47,089 nt of DNA. It comes from Candidatus Competibacter phosphatis. GTDB lineage: Bacteria; Pseudomonadota; Gammaproteobacteria; Competibacterales; Competibacteraceae. Shown piece by piece: positions 1 to 11,911 of the stretch (within the stretch, counting starts at the first letter, position 1; every line of letters begins with the position of its first letter). The stretch covers positions 1 through 47,089 of the forward strand of contig NZ_SPMZ01000038.1 of assembly GCF_012939995.1 (NCBI RefSeq), written 5' to 3'. The notes under the pieces are model-generated. The model worked only from the letters and a program-made list of their open reading frames with translations. It was not told the DNA's origin and did no database searches. A program made the translations under genes and the position numbers.

Positions 1-1
1 C

Positions 2-337
<336 letters not shown>

Positions 338-465
338 ATCCCGTCGATCGCCGCCACGTTTCAGCCCACGCGCGTTTTTGCTAAGATGCAAGTCCCTGAG
401 GCCGTAAGCGACCCTCCCCTCATGACCCATGCGCACGAATGTTCCGGAGCGGGATACCGCAACCC

Positions 466-972
466 ATGAACTGGGCGGATTACCTGATCATCGCCATCAT
501 CACCCTTTCCATGCTGGTCGGATTTTGGCGCGGCCTGTTGCGCGAAGTAATCTCGCTGGCCACCTGGATCGCCGCCTTCGCCATCTCCTTCCTGTTCGCC
601 GAACAAGCCGCCACGCATCTTACGCCCTACCTGGATGTACCGTCGCTGCGCGCCGCGGCCGCCTTTGGTGGCCTGTTCCTCATCACGCTGCTGATCGGCG
701 GGCTGATCGGCATCCTCGCGTCCTACCTGGTCCACTATACCGGACTGACCGGCACTGACCGGGTCTTGGGCATGAGCTTCGGTCTGGCGCGAGGCGCGGC
801 CGTCGTCACCGTGCTGGTATTGGCGGCGGGATTGACGCCGCTACCCAAGGATCCCTGGTGGCAACAATCGCTGCTGCTACGTCACTTCCAGGAAACCGCC
901 CTCTGGTTGCGGGATTTCCTGCCGCCGGAGCTGGCCCAGAATTTTCGCTTTCCCGAAATCGTTCCCAAATGA
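466..972 (+). CDS. cvpA: CvpA family membrane protein
   Basis: This 168-residue protein has four hydrophobic segments. The first begins right after the typical start MNWADYLIIAIITLSMLVGF and is followed by the family-typical WRGLLREV. CvpA is an inner-membrane protein needed for colicin V production and linked to envelope stress tolerance; its biochemical role is not settled. I chose the ATG at 466 because family members begin with this Asn-Trp-x-Asp motif. An in-frame ATG at 439 would add nine residues that do not look conserved. The gene ends 36 bp before purF, as in the dedD-cvpA-purF operon of other gammaproteobacteria, so co-transcription is likely. Confidence 0.9.
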   Translation: MNWADYLIIAIITLSMLVGFWRGLLREVISLATWIAAFAISFLFAEQAATHLTPYLDVPSLRAAAAFGGLFLITLLIGGLIGILASYLVHYTGLTGTDRVLGMSFGLARGAAVVTVLVLAAGLTPLPKDPWWQQSLLLRHFQETALWLRDFLPPELAQNFRFPEIVPK

Positions 973-1008
973 CGGCGGTAGCCGTCCAGCACGCGCGGGT
1001 GGTGACAG

Positions 1009-2520
1009 ATGTGCGGAATTATCGGTATCGCGGGACGTAGCCCGGTCAACCAAAGCCTGTTCGACGGCCTCACCGTATTGCAGCATCGTGGCCAGGATGC
1101 GGCGGGCATCGTCACCTGCGACCTCGGCCGCTTGTTCCTGCGCAAGGACAACGGCCTGATCCGCGATGTGGTCCGCACCCGCCACATGCGCAACCTACCC
1201 GGCAATATCGGGATCGGCCATGTCCGCTATCCAACCGCCGGCAGTTCCGATTCCGCCGAGGCACAACCGTTCTACGTCAACTCGCCGTTCGGTATCACCT
1301 TGGCCCATAACGGCAACCTGACCAACGCCATCCAGCTCAAGGACGAATTGTTCCGCTCCGACCTGCGCCACATCAACACCAATTCCGACTCGGAAATCCT
1401 GCTCAACGTATTCGCCCACGAATTGCAGCAGCGCAGCAAGCTGTCGATCGATGCCGAGGATATCTTCGCGGCGGTGGCGGCGGTGCACCGGCGGGTGCGG
1501 GGCGCCTACGCCGCCGTGGCGCTGATCGTCGGCTTCGGCCTGGTGGCCTTCCGCGACCCCTACGGTATCCGGCCGCTGGTGTTCGGCCGGCGCGAGACCG
1601 AGGATGGCATGGAGTACATGGTCGCCTCCGAAAGCGTGGCGCTGGACGCGCTGGATTTTCAGCGCATCCGCGACGTGGCGCCGGGCGAGGCGGTGCTGTT
1701 CGACCTCGATGGGCGCATGCACGCTCGCCAGTGCGCTGACCACCCAAGCTATTCCCCCTGCATCTTCGAATTCGTCTACCTGGCCCGACCCGACTCGATC
1801 ATGGATCAGGTCTCGGTGCATAAGGCCCGGCTGCGGATGGGCGAATACTTGGCCGAAAAAATCCTGCGGGTCTGGCCGGATCAAGATATCGACGTAGTGA
1901 TTCCGATTCCCGACACCAGCCGCACCGCCGCCCTGCAAATGGCTTCGATCCTGGGCATCAAGTATCGGGAAGGCTTCATCAAGAACCGTTACATCGCCCG
2001 CACCTTCATCATGCCCGGCCAGAAAATCCGCAAGAAATCGGTGCGGCAGAAGCTGAACGCGATCGACCTGGAATTTCGCGGCAAGAACGTGCTGCTGGTG
2101 GACGATTCCATCGTCCGCGGCACCACCTCCGAACAGATTATCTGCATGGCTCGGGAGGCCGGCGCCCGCAAGGTGTATTTCGCCTCAGCGGCGCCGCCGG
2201 TGCGCTATCCCAACGTCTATGGCATCGACATGCCGGCCGCTTACGAGCTGATCGCCCATGGTCGTTCCGAAGAAGAAGTAGCGCGCGCCATCGGCGCCGA
2301 TCATCTGATTTTTCAGGATTTGTCCGACCTGGAAGAAGCAGTGCGGCGCGGCAACCGCGCGCTCAAGGCTTTCGACGCTTCCTGCTTTACCGGCGAGTAC
2401 GTGACCGGCGACATCGATCGGGCCTATCTGGATTGTCTGGCCCGCGAGCGTTCCGACAGCGTCAAGGCCACCCATGAAGCCGCCGAAAATGCTTTCATCG
2501 ACCTGCACAACGATGCCTGA
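1009..2520 (+). CDS. purF: Amidophosphoribosyltransferase
   Basis: This enzyme catalyses the first committed step of purine synthesis, using glutamine and PRPP to make phosphoribosylamine. The 503-residue protein starts MCGIIGIAG, so removal of Met exposes Cys2 as the N-terminal nucleophile of the class II glutaminase domain (about residues 2-235). The phosphoribosyltransferase domain follows, with the PRPP loop [13 protein letters not shown] near residues 360-373. Length is typical for the family. It lies 36 bp downstream of cvpA, consistent with the conserved cvpA-purF pair. In E. coli purF is controlled by PurR; I did not identify a convincing operator here. Confidence 0.97.
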   Translation: MCGIIGIAGRSPVNQSLFDGLTVLQHRGQDAAGIVTCDLGRLFLRKDNGLIRDVVRTRHMRNLPGNIGIGHVRYPTAGSSDSAEAQPFYVNSPFGITLAHNGNLTNAIQLKDELFRSDLRHINTNSDSEILLNVFAHELQQRSKLSIDAEDIFAAVAAVHRRVRGAYAAVALIVGFGLVAFRDPYGIRPLVFGRRETEDGMEYMVASESVALDALDFQRIRDVAPGEAVLFDLDGRMHARQCADHPSYSPCIFEFVYLARPDSIMDQVSVHKARLRMGEYLAEKILRVWPDQDIDVVIPIPDTSRTAALQMASILGIKYREGFIKNRYIARTFIMPGQKIRKKSVRQKLNAIDLEFRGKNVLLVDDSIVRGTTSEQIICMAREAGARKVYFASAAPPVRYPNVYGIDMPAAYELIAHGRSEEEVARAIGADHLIFQDLSDLEEAVRRGNRALKAFDASCFTGEYVTGDIDRAYLDCLARERSDSVKATHEAAENAFIDLHNDA

Positions 2521-2653
2521 GCACGGCGCTCGGTATTTTTGACAGCAGGGCGCTGACCTTCTAAGCTTGCTTTCCAGCGCCGATTTGAATGTTCAGCTTG
2601 CGGGCGCTTAACAAATTTCGCTAAAGCGGGTTGAACCTGCCTGGGTCTCCCAC

Positions 2654-2679
2654 CGCGCGGGTTTTTTCATGCCCGCGCG
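2654..2679 (+). promoter_or_regulatory. GC-rich hairpin in the purF-metZ intergenic region
   Basis: A perfect 8-bp stem (CGCGCGGG at 2654-2661 pairing with CCCGCGCG at 2672-2679) encloses a 10-nt loop starting with six T. It lies in the 226-bp gap between purF and metZ, about 70 bp before the metZ start. The T run is in the loop rather than after the stem, so this is not a standard intrinsic terminator. It could be an mRNA leader structure or chance in GC-rich DNA. I see no other convincing element in this gap. Confidence 0.3.
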
Positions 2680-2746
2680 CCGCCGGCGGCGCCAGGACAC
2701 TCCGCAGCGACTTTGCAACCCCTATTTACCGCGGAGATGTTTGGAC

Positions 2747-3985
2747 ATGCCCATCGACGATATTCCCGAACTCGGTTTCGCCAGCCTGGCGGTGCGCGCC
2801 GGCCAGCAGCGTACCTTCGAAGGCGAACACGCCGAACCGATTTTCGCCACTTCCAGTTTCGTGTTCGCCAATGCCGCCGAAGCCGCCGCCCGCTTCAGCG
2901 GCACGGTCGCGGGCAACATCTACTCCCGCTTCACCAACCCAACCGTGCGCGTGTTCCAGGAGCGGCTGGCAGCGCTGGAAGGCGGCGAAACCTGCATCGC
3001 CACCTCGTCGGGGATGGCGGCGATCCTGGCGACCTGCATGGCGCTGCTGAAGAGCGGCGACCACATCGTCTCGGCCAACAGCATTTTCGGCAGTACGATT
3101 TCGCTGTTCACCAACTACCTGAGCAAGTTCGGCATCGCCACCAGCTACGTCCCCTTGTCCAATCTCGCCGCCTGGGAAGCCGCGATCCGCCCGGAAACCC
3201 GGTTGTTCTACCTGGAAACCCCGTCCAATCCGCTGATGGAGTTGGCCGATATCCGAGCGCTGGCCGATCTCGCCCACGCGCACGGCTGCCTGCTGGTGGT
3301 GGACAATTGTTTCTGTACCCCCGCCCTGCAACAACCCTTCCCACTGGGCGCCGATCTGGTCATTCATTCCGCCACCAAGTATCTGGACGGTCAAGGCCGT
3401 TGCGTCGGTGGCGCCGTGGTGGGCGACCGGCAGCGAGTCGGTGTCGATATTTACGGATTCCTGCGCACCGCCGGTCCCACTCTGAGCCCGTTCAACGCCT
3501 GGGTATTCCTCAAGGGATTGGAAACCTTGTCTCTGCGGATGCGCGCCCACAGCGAGAGCGCGCTGCACTTGGCCCGCTGGCTGGAGGCTCAACCGGCGGT
3601 GGAGCGGGTTTATTATCCCGGCCTGCCCTCGCACCCGCAGCACGAACTGGCAAAGCGACAACAGAGCGGCTTTGGCGGCATCGTTTCCTTCGAACTGCAC
3701 GGCGGTCGAGAAGCCGCTTGGGCGCTGATCGACGCCACCCAGATGATCTCCATCACCGCCAACCTGGGCGATGCCAAAACCACCATCACCCATCCCGCCA
3801 CCACCACTCACGGCCGACTGACTCCGCAAGAGCGTGAAACCGCCGGTATTTGCGAGGGGCTGGTGCGCATTTCGGTGGGCCTGGAGACGGTCGCGGACAT
3901 CCAGCGCGATCTGGAACGCGGCTTCCAGCGTATCGCCTCTCACTCCGATCTCTCCGCCACTAGGGGAGAAACGACCGATCGATGA
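2747..3985 (+). CDS. metZ: O-succinylhomoserine sulfhydrylase
   Basis: This is a PLP-dependent enzyme of the Cys/Met metabolism family (412 residues) that makes homocysteine directly from an activated homoserine and sulfide. Visible features are the substrate-loop text YSRFTNPTVRVFQERLAALEG, the PLP-binding Asp in LLVVDNCFCTPALQQP, and the Schiff-base lysine in SATKYLDGQGR (about Lys211). The start at 2747 follows GGAG with about 10 nt spacing; an upstream in-frame ATG would add an Arg-rich, non-conserved stretch. Position downstream of purF matches the purF-metZ order in Pseudomonas, which favours MetZ over MetB or MetY, although homologous family members cannot be fully separated by eye. 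Confidence 0.88.
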   Translation: MPIDDIPELGFASLAVRAGQQRTFEGEHAEPIFATSSFVFANAAEAAARFSGTVAGNIYSRFTNPTVRVFQERLAALEGGETCIATSSGMAAILATCMALLKSGDHIVSANSIFGSTISLFTNYLSKFGIATSYVPLSNLAAWEAAIRPETRLFYLETPSNPLMELADIRALADLAHAHGCLLVVDNCFCTPALQQPFPLGADLVIHSATKYLDGQGRCVGGAVVGDRQRVGVDIYGFLRTAGPTLSPFNAWVFLKGLETLSLRMRAHSESALHLARWLEAQPAVERVYYPGLPSHPQHELAKRQQSGFGGIVSFELHGGREAAWALIDATQMISITANLGDAKTTITHPATTTHGRLTPQERETAGICEGLVRISVGLETVADIQRDLERGFQRIASHSDLSATRGETTDR

Positions 3986-4677
3986 TCAAAGCCATCACTT
4001 TCGATCTGGACGACACGCTCTGGGATATCTGGCCGGTGGTCGAACGCGCCGAGCAGTTGCTGCACGACTGGCTGGCGGCGCGCTACCCGCGCATGGCCGA
4101 GCAATTCACTCCGCTGGAGCTGCGGGACTTATCGGCCGAGGTGATCGCCGCTCGTCCGAACATGGCCCATGACCGCACCTGGTTGCGCAAGGCGGCCTTG
4201 AATCTGGCGGCGCGGCGGGTCGGTTATCGGGAGTTCGACGTGGACAGCGCGTTCGAAGTGTTCTTCATTGCCCGCAACGCGGTGGAGCCGTTCGCGGACG
4301 TACGGCCGACCCTGGAGCGGCTGGCCCGACGCTATACGCTGGCCTCCCTATCCAACGGCAACGCCGATCTGCGCTTGATCGGCTTGCATGACGTCTTTGC
4401 CTTCTCGCTCAACGCCATCGATGTGGGCGCGGCCAAACCGGAACCGTTGATGTTCGAACTGGCCCGCCAACGGCTGGCGGCACAACCCGAGCAGATCGTC
4501 CATGTCGGCGATGACCCGGAACACGATGTCTTCGGCGCGACGCAAGCCGGTTTCCGCACGGTCTGGGTCAATCGCATCCATCGGGAATGGCCCGGTGGTC
4601 CGCGAGCGGAAGCGGAAATCGGCCATCTGGCGGAACTGGAAAGCGTATTGACGATGTGGGAGAGCGCCGCTCCCTAA
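3982..4677 (+). CDS. HAD-superfamily hydrolase (phosphatase-like)
   Basis: This 231-residue HAD subfamily IA protein shows all four motifs: FDLDDTLWD near the N-terminus (nucleophile and acid/base Asp), LASLSNGN (motif II Ser), a Lys in AAKPEPLMF (motif III) and HVGDDPEHD (motif IV acidic pair). An alpha-helical cap lies between motifs I and II. The substrate cannot be read from sequence; phosphoglycolate, pyrimidine nucleotides or other small phosphates are all possible. Its ATG overlaps the metZ stop codon (ATGA), so it is probably translationally coupled to metZ. Confidence 0.88.
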   Translation: MIKAITFDLDDTLWDIWPVVERAEQLLHDWLAARYPRMAEQFTPLELRDLSAEVIAARPNMAHDRTWLRKAALNLAARRVGYREFDVDSAFEVFFIARNAVEPFADVRPTLERLARRYTLASLSNGNADLRLIGLHDVFAFSLNAIDVGAAKPEPLMFELARQRLAAQPEQIVHVGDDPEHDVFGATQAGFRTVWVNRIHREWPGGPRAEAEIGHLAELESVLTMWESAAP

Positions 4678-4695
4678 AACCGCGCCAGCGTCGGT

Positions 4696-5434
4696 CTACC
4701 AGGGAATCGGCTGACCGTCGCGGAAGAAACCGCCGCTCGGCCCATCGTCCGGTAGGGTGGCGGCCCAGACGATGCCGGTGGCACCCTCCTCCACCGTCCG
4801 TTCGGCATTGGGGCCACCCATTTCGGTGCGCACCCAACCCGGACAGACCGAATTGACCAGAATGTTATGACCCTGGGTCTCGGCCGCCAGGATGCGCGTC
4901 AGCGCGTTCAACGCGGTCTTGGAAATCCGGTAGGCCGGCGATTTGCCTTCCATCTCGCTCAATTGCCCCATCCCGCTGGAGATATTGACGATACGGCCAT
5001 GATGTTGCTGCTTCATCAGCGGCACCAATTCCTGAGCCAGGAGCAATGGGCCATACAGGTTGGTTCGCAGCGTCGCCGTCAAGGTGTCCAGGCTGGCATT
5101 GAATACACTGGCGCTGCCCGAATCCTCCGAACCGTGGCTATCGAGAAAAACCCCGGCATTATTGACCAGTACGTCCACTCGGCCGCATCGGCTGTGTATG
5201 AATGCGCCCAGTTCGGCGACGCTGTTTTCCGACGTGACGTCCAACGGCTGGAACAGCACGTCCAGCCCCTCGGCCAACAATTTCTCCAGGGCCATCTCGC
5301 CCTTGCCCGCATTGCGGCTGGTGAGCAGCACGCGGAAGCCGCGCCGGGCCAGTTGTCGGGCCGTTTCCAGACCCAGTCCGCGGTTGGCGCCCGTCACCAC
5401 CGCTACGGGCAAGGCGTTTTTTATCGGTTAACAT
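4696..5434 (-). CDS. Short-chain dehydrogenase/reductase (frameshift near start)
   Basis: This is a classical SDR with the Rossmann motif TGANRGLG, NNAG, and the catalytic Ser and YRISK (Tyr/Lys). The body is open from 5412 down to 4696, but in that frame only a TTG start exists and the codons before it soon meet a stop. An ATG at 5432-5434, preceded by GGAG at good spacing, opens a frame that reaches the SDR frame only if one base is removed from the six-T run at 5417-5422 (six A on the coding strand). The product would then begin MLTDKNALPVAVVTGANRG, a natural SDR N-terminus of about 245 residues in total. I therefore annotate from 5434 with a probable one-base insertion. The alternative is initiation at TTG 5412. 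Substrate unknown. Confidence 0.82.
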
Positions 5435-5587
5435 GTGATCCGCTCTCCAATTCAGCCCTGTCTGTTGTCAAAAAAAATACGGATTGTTGTAAATCTTAAC
5501 AGCATCCCTCCTGCAAGAAAAACAAAACCCTATCGGATCAACCGCTGGGCTGGCCCGAAGAAGCCGCCGCAGCTTTTGCGACGCAAC

Positions 5588-5616
5588 AAAAAAAGGGCGC
5601 GATACCCGCGCCCTTT
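5588..5616 (-). terminator. Rho-independent terminator of the sucA-sucB-lpdA operon
   Basis: On the minus strand a stem of AAAGGGCGCG against CGCGCCCTTT with a 5-nt loop is followed by a run of seven T. It lies about 20 bp beyond the lpdA stop codon and should end that operon before the SDR gene. Confidence 0.88.
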
Positions 5617-5635
5617 GTCCAACTTCCGCAGAAAC

Positions 5636-7078
<1,443 letters not shown>

Positions 7079-7179
7079 CTATCAGCGAACAGGGAATTAA
7101 GGAAATCGGGAATGGAGGACAGGAAAAAAGGATGCGCCTAAGGCCACGCACCGACCTCGATTCCTGTCCTTCTCCCATG

Positions 7180-8437
7180 TCAGACGTTCAGGACCAGGCG
7201 GGCCGGGTCCTCGATGCACTCCTTGACGGTGACCAGGAAAGTCACGGCTTCGCGCCCGTCGATGATGCGGTGATCATAGGAGTGGGCCACGTACATCATC
7301 GGCCGAATCACGACTTGACCGTTCTCCGCCACCGGCCGATCCTTGGTGGCGTGCATGCCGAGAATGCCGCTCTGCGGCGGGTTGAGGATCGGCGTGGACA
7401 TCAGCGAGCCGAACACACCGCCGTTGGTGATGGTGAAGGTGCCGCCGGTCATATCCTCGACGGTCAAGGTTCCCTCTTTCGCTTTCTGACCGAACTCGCC
7501 GATCGCCTTCTCGATATCGGCCAGGCTCATCTGGTCGGCGTCGCGCAGGATCGGCACCACCAGCCCGCGCGGCGAAGATACCGCGATGCCGATATCGTAG
7601 TAGCCGTGGTAAACGACATCGTTACCGTCGATCGAACCGTTTACCGCCGGATAGCGCTTGAGCGCTTCGATCACCGCCTTGACGAAGAAGCCCATGAAGC
7701 CCAAGCGGACATTGTGAGTCTTCTCGAACTGATCCTTGTAGCGGTTGCGCAGATCCATCACCGGCTTCATGTTGATTTCGTTGAACGTCGTCAACATGGC
7801 GGTGCTGTTCTTGGCCATCAGCAGTCGCTCGGCGATGCGGGCACGCAACCGGGTCATCGGCACGCGCTGTTCCAGGCGACCGAGGGTATCGGGCGGCAGC
7901 GGCGCGGCCGGCGCGGCAACCGGCGCGGCAACCGGCGCGGCAACCGGCGCGAGGGCGGGAGTCGAACGACCTTGCTGCTGCGCCTCGATGTAGGCCAGCA
8001 CGTCGGCCTTGGTCACACGCCCGCCGCGCCCACTACCCGAAATCTTACTGACATCCAGGCCATTCTCGGCGGCCAGGCGACGCACCGCCGGGCTCAGACC
8101 TTCCAGGTCCACTGCCGCTGTGGCCGCGAGCGCCGGGGCGGCGGCGGGAGCGCTCGGCCGGAGCAGGGGCGGCGGGGGCTTCGGCCGCGGACTGGACAGC
8201 CCCTTCCTCCAGCATGGCGATCACGTCGCCGGTGGTCACGATGTCACCTTCCTGTCGTAGAATCTGCCCGAGCACACCGTCCGCCGGGGCGGGAATGTCC
8301 AGCACGACCTTATCGGTCTCCAGATCCACGAGGTTTTCGCCTCGCCGCACCGCTTGACCTGGCTGTTTCTTCCAGTTGACCAAAGTGCCGTCGGAGACGG
8401 ATTCAGGAAGAGCGGGGACTTTCACTTCTATGGTCAT
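7180..8437 (-). CDS. sucB: Dihydrolipoyl succinyltransferase (E2o), interrupted by a frameshift
   Basis: E2 of the 2-oxoglutarate dehydrogenase complex transfers the succinyl group to CoA. The N-terminal lipoyl domain reads from 8437, with the lipoylated lysine in [14 protein letters not shown]. The peripheral-subunit-binding domain ([19 protein letters not shown]) and the catalytic domain, ending with the active-site text [14 protein letters not shown], read in the next frame down to 7180. One extra base in the Ala/Pro-rich linker, somewhere around 8145-8178, causes the switch; removing it gives a typical E2 of about 418 residues. All domains are otherwise intact and the flanking sucA and lpdA are whole, so a sequencing error is likelier than a real loss of this TCA enzyme. 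Confidence 0.92.
7910..7950. repeat. 12-bp tandem repeat in the sucB linker
   Basis: About 3.4 copies of the 12-bp unit GGCGCGGCAACC (plus-strand reading) encode the repeated Ala-Pro-Val-Ala linker between the subunit-binding and catalytic domains of SucB. Such flexible Ala/Pro linkers are normal in E2 proteins and vary in length; the unit keeps the reading frame. Confidence 0.88.
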
Positions 8438-8486
8438 TGTATTTGTTTCCCTTGAGTTCCGGGTTTTTTAGCCTAAGCCATGGTGG

Positions 8487-11318
8487 TTACTGGCCCAGGG
8501 CCTGATTGACGAGTGTTTGCTGCTGTTCGACATGGACGCTGTAGTAACCCACCGCCGGCGACGCCGAGGGTTCGCGACCAGCATAATGGAGCGTCTGGTG
8601 CGGCTGCACACCCCGCTCCAAGTGATGCAGGCTTTGATACCAGGCGCCTTGGTTCTTGGGCTCTTCCTGACACCAGACGATGTCGGTGACATTGGGATAA
8701 CGCTCCAGTTGCTGACCGTAGAGCGCCTGCGGAAACGGATAGAGTTGCTCGATGCGGATGATGGCGACATGCTCCAGCTTCCGCTCGCGGCGCGCTTCCA
8801 GCAAATCGTAATAAACCTTGCCGCCGCAGAACACCAGCCGGGTAATCTGCTGAGGATCGTGCGGATCGATCTCGCCGATGATCTCCTGGAAACAACCCTC
8901 GGTCAGATCCTCCAGGCTGTTCACCGCCATTCGGTGCCGCAACAGGCTCTTGGGGCTCATCACGATCAGCGGCTTGCGAAACGGGCGCAGTATTTGCCGG
9001 CGCAACATGTGGAAACACTGGGCCGGCGTCGACGGCACCACCACCTGGATGTTGTTCTCGGCGCACAATTGCAGATAGCGCTCCAGCCGGGCCGAAGAGT
9101 GTTCGGGTCCTTGGCCTTCGAAACCATGCGGCAGCAGCATCACCAGCCCGCACAACCGGCCCCACTTGGTCTGACCGGAAGAGATGAACTGATCGATCAC
9201 CACCTGCGCGCCGTTGGCGAAATCGCCGAACTGCCCTTCCCAGATCACCAATCCGTTGGGTTCGGCGGTGGTATAGCCGTATTCGAAACCCAGCACCGCT
9301 TCCTCGGACAGGATGGAATCGATCACGAAAAAGGTCGGCTGACCCGAATACAGGTTGGCCAACGGCGTGTAGCTGCTGCCATCCTTCTGGTTATGCAGGA
9401 CCGAGTGGCGATGGAAAAAGGTGCCGCGACCGCAGTCCTGACCGGAAATGCGGACCTGATAGCCTTGCTTGAGCAAGGTGGCGTAGGCCAGATTTTCGGC
9501 GAAGCCCCAGTCCAGCGGCAGGGCGCCAGCGGCCATCTTGCGGCGGTCGTCCATGATCTTGGCCACGCGCGGGTGCATCTCGAACCCTTCGGGCACCTTC
9601 AGCAACTGCTCGGACAGTTCGCGGAGGGTCTCCAGCGGCACGGTGGTGTCGACCGGAAGGCTCCAATCCTCGTTCTTGAACGCCGACCAATCGACGGAAT
9701 GCGGTCCCTTGACATGGGGCTGCGTCGGCCGCGACACCTGCTGGCCGGCGTCGAGATCGTCGCGGTACTTGGTCTGCATGTCGTGAAATTCAGCCTCGGC
9801 GATCACGCCTTCGGCAATCAATTTCTCGGCGTACAAGGTGGCCGTGGTTTTGCGCGCCCGGATCTTCTTGTACATCATCGGCTGGGTGGCGGCCGGCTCG
9901 TCGGCCTCGTTGTGACCGAGCCGGCGGTAGCAGATCATGTCGATGACCACATCCTTGTTGAAGGTCATCCGGTATTCGAGCGCCAACCGGGTAACGAACA
10001 GCACCGCCTCGGGATCGTCGCCGTTCACATGAAAGATCGGTGCCTGCACCATCTTGGCCACATCGGTGCAGTACAGCGCCGAGCGGGTATCCAGCGGATT
10101 GCTGGTGGTAAACCCGATCTGGTTGTTGACGACGATGTGCACGGTGCCGCCGGTACGGTAGCCGCGCACCTGCGAGAATTGGAGCGTTTCCATATTGACG
10201 CCCTGGCCGGCGAAAGCGGCGTCGCCGTGGATCAGCAATGGCATCACGGCATTCAGGGGCGGAAACTCCGCGCCGGGCGGGCGACGGCGCTCCATGCGGG
10301 CGCGCACCGAGCCTTCGACCACTGGATTGGCGATTTCCAGGTGCGAGGGGTTGAAAGCCAGCGCCAAATGCACCGTGCCGCCGGGCGTTTCGACATCCGA
10401 GGAGAACCCCATGTGGTACTTGACGTCGCCGGTGCTGCTCTCGGCCACGCGCCGCTTGCCTTCGAACTCCTCGAACAGCTCGCTGGGGGCCTTGCCGATG
10501 ATGTTGACCAGTACGTTGAGGCGACCGCGATGGGCCATGCCGATCACGATCTCCCGCACACCTTGGGAGCCAGCCAATTGGATGATCTCGTCCATCATCG
10601 GAATCAGGCTTTCGCCGCCTTCCAGCGAGAAGCGCTTCTGGCCGACGTAGCGGGTGTGCAGGTAACGCTCCAGTCCCTCGGCGGCCACCAGCCAGCGCAA
10701 CAATTCCCGACGCTGCCCGGCATCGAGATCGAGCCGGGCGCGCTGCCCCTCCAGCCGCTTCTGAATCCAGCGTTTCTCGGCGGTGTCGTTGATATGCATG
10801 TATTCGGAACCGATGGTACCGACATAGACATCGCGGATCAGGTCGAGAATCTCGCGCAGCGACCACTGCGAGGACGCCACCAGCGAGCCGGTATTGAACA
10901 ACGAGTCCATATCGGCCTCGCTCAGACCGTGGTAGCCGGGATCCAGCTCCGGCACCGGCGGCCGGTCGCGCAGGCGCAGCGGGTCGAGATCGGCGGCTTT
11001 GTGGCCACGAGTGCGATAGGCGTTGATGATGCGCAACACCGAAGCCTGCTTTTCGGCGGCGACGGGACTGAAGGCCCGCGCGCGCCCCACGCCGGCTTGC
11101 GGCTGCAACGCCAGGTGAGCGAAAGAATCGCGGATCGGGCCGTGCGCGACGTCACGGGCGCCCTGGGTCTGCGACTGCAAGTTGCGGAAATACTGCCGCC
11201 AGTTTTCGCTGACCGATTCCGGATCGCTCAGAAAACTTTCGTACAGTTCCTCGATGAACGCCGCGTTACCACCGAACAGGGGTGAACTTTGGCGAAACTG
11301 CTCGATAAGTGTGCTCAT
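8487..11318 (-). CDS. sucA: 2-oxoglutarate dehydrogenase E1 component
   Basis: This thiamine-diphosphate enzyme decarboxylates 2-oxoglutarate and passes the succinyl group to the lipoyl arm of SucB. The 943-residue protein is close to the usual length of about 930. Visible features are the N-terminal QLFRQSSP-like helix region, IGMAHRGRLNVLVNI, HGDAAFAGQGVNMETL, the ThDP/Mg region VVNNQIGFTTSNP with GDDPEAV, and the C-terminal transketolase-like pyrimidine and C-terminal domains (GQDCGRGTFFHRHSVLH; PHGFEGQGPEHSSARLERYL). It is the first gene of the operon, with a GGGAG sequence upstream of its ATG. Confidence 0.97.
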   Translation of the reverse strand: MSTLIEQFRQSSPLFGGNAAFIEELYESFLSDPESVSENWRQYFRNLQSQTQGARDVAHGPIRDSFAHLALQPQAGVGRARAFSPVAAEKQASVLRIINAYRTRGHKAADLDPLRLRDRPPVPELDPGYHGLSEADMDSLFNTGSLVASSQWSLREILDLIRDVYVGTIGSEYMHINDTAEKRWIQKRLEGQRARLDLDAGQRRELLRWLVAAEGLERYLHTRYVGQKRFSLEGGESLIPMMDEIIQLAGSQGVREIVIGMAHRGRLNVLVNIIGKAPSELFEEFEGKRRVAESSTGDVKYHMGFSSDVETPGGTVHLALAFNPSHLEIANPVVEGSVRARMERRRPPGAEFPPLNAVMPLLIHGDAAFAGQGVNMETLQFSQVRGYRTGGTVHIVVNNQIGFTTSNPLDTRSALYCTDVAKMVQAPIFHVNGDDPEAVLFVTRLALEYRMTFNKDVVIDMICYRRLGHNEADEPAATQPMMYKKIRARKTTATLYAEKLIAEGVIAEAEFHDMQTKYRDDLDAGQQVSRPTQPHVKGPHSVDWSAFKNEDWSLPVDTTVPLETLRELSEQLLKVPEGFEMHPRVAKIMDDRRKMAAGALPLDWGFAENLAYATLLKQGYQVRISGQDCGRGTFFHRHSVLHNQKDGSSYTPLANLYSGQPTFFVIDSILSEEAVLGFEYGYTTAEPNGLVIWEGQFGDFANGAQVVIDQFISSGQTKWGRLCGLVMLLPHGFEGQGPEHSSARLERYLQLCAENNIQVVVPSTPAQCFHMLRRQILRPFRKPLIVMSPKSLLRHRMAVNSLEDLTEGCFQEIIGEIDPHDPQQITRLVFCGGKVYYDLLEARRERKLEHVAIIRIEQLYPFPQALYGQQLERYPNVTDIVWCQEEPKNQGAWYQSLHHLERGVQPHQTLHYAGREPSASPAVGYYSVHVEQQQTLVNQALGQ

Positions 11319-11911
11319 TGATGGTCGTTAACTCCCGGGTATTGTAAGGACCCCAACAACATCCGATCGGGGCGGTTTTTCCTGGAGCGCAGTGGATGGA
11401 CGGGCGGGCCGCGCGGTGCGTCCCCGCCGAGCCGTGGCGGCACTTTGGCCGTACCGGAAACAGGGAAGACGTCGGGCAGGACACCATCGCGTGCAACCGC
11501 GTCGGTTGTTCCAATCATTCTATTTCGGCCTCAACCATTTTCCTGGTCGGCCCGTCAATGATACAACCATACTCATGGCGGCGAACGACGGGATGCGCCG
11601 GGCGGAAAGCATGGTAATTATCCGGAGATGTGGGTGGTTTTAAGGGCAAGGCGATTATAACGATGGCACGGACGCGGATAAACCCGCAATTGCTTGTTCC
11701 AATTCATTCCTCGCCAACCCGATCGAATTCCGATCACCTCGCGCTCGGCGGCCGGCAATGGCCATTTCCGTCATAACTTTTGCCATGACAACAAGGCTGC
11801 TGTACATTTTCAAGCGATGGCATCGCGAGTCGCCGGTGCCAGCATCGTGGCGGAGATCGATAACGGCTGTTTCCGCCGCGCCGGTCTGGTTCCATTCAGG
11901 AGGGAATCGCG
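11319..11911. other. Divergent intergenic region between sucA and dksA
   Basis: This 593-bp region should hold the start signals of sucA (leftward) and dksA (rightward). I see a plausible sigma-70 promoter for dksA and a strong ribosome binding site CAGGAGGG at 11897-11904. No convincing sucA promoter, RNA gene or conserved ORF is visible; the short open frames present are not backed by ribosome sites or recognisable residues. Confidence 0.6.
11780..11808 (+). promoter_or_regulatory. Candidate sigma-70 promoter for dksA
   Basis: TTGCCA at 11780-11785 and TACATT at 11803-11808 are separated by 17 bp, a good match to the -35/-10 pattern, about 100 bp upstream of the dksA start. This is a visual match only. 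Confidence 0.45.

Noticed and set aside
2521..2746. SAM-type riboswitch before metZ
   Set aside because: Apart from one GC hairpin, I see no combination of conserved loops or pseudoknot that would fit a known SAM or SAH riboswitch.
8517..11285. Very long plus-strand open frame of 922 codons opposite sucA
   Set aside because: The minus strand encodes an unmistakable SucA; long antisense frames are a GC codon-bias effect.
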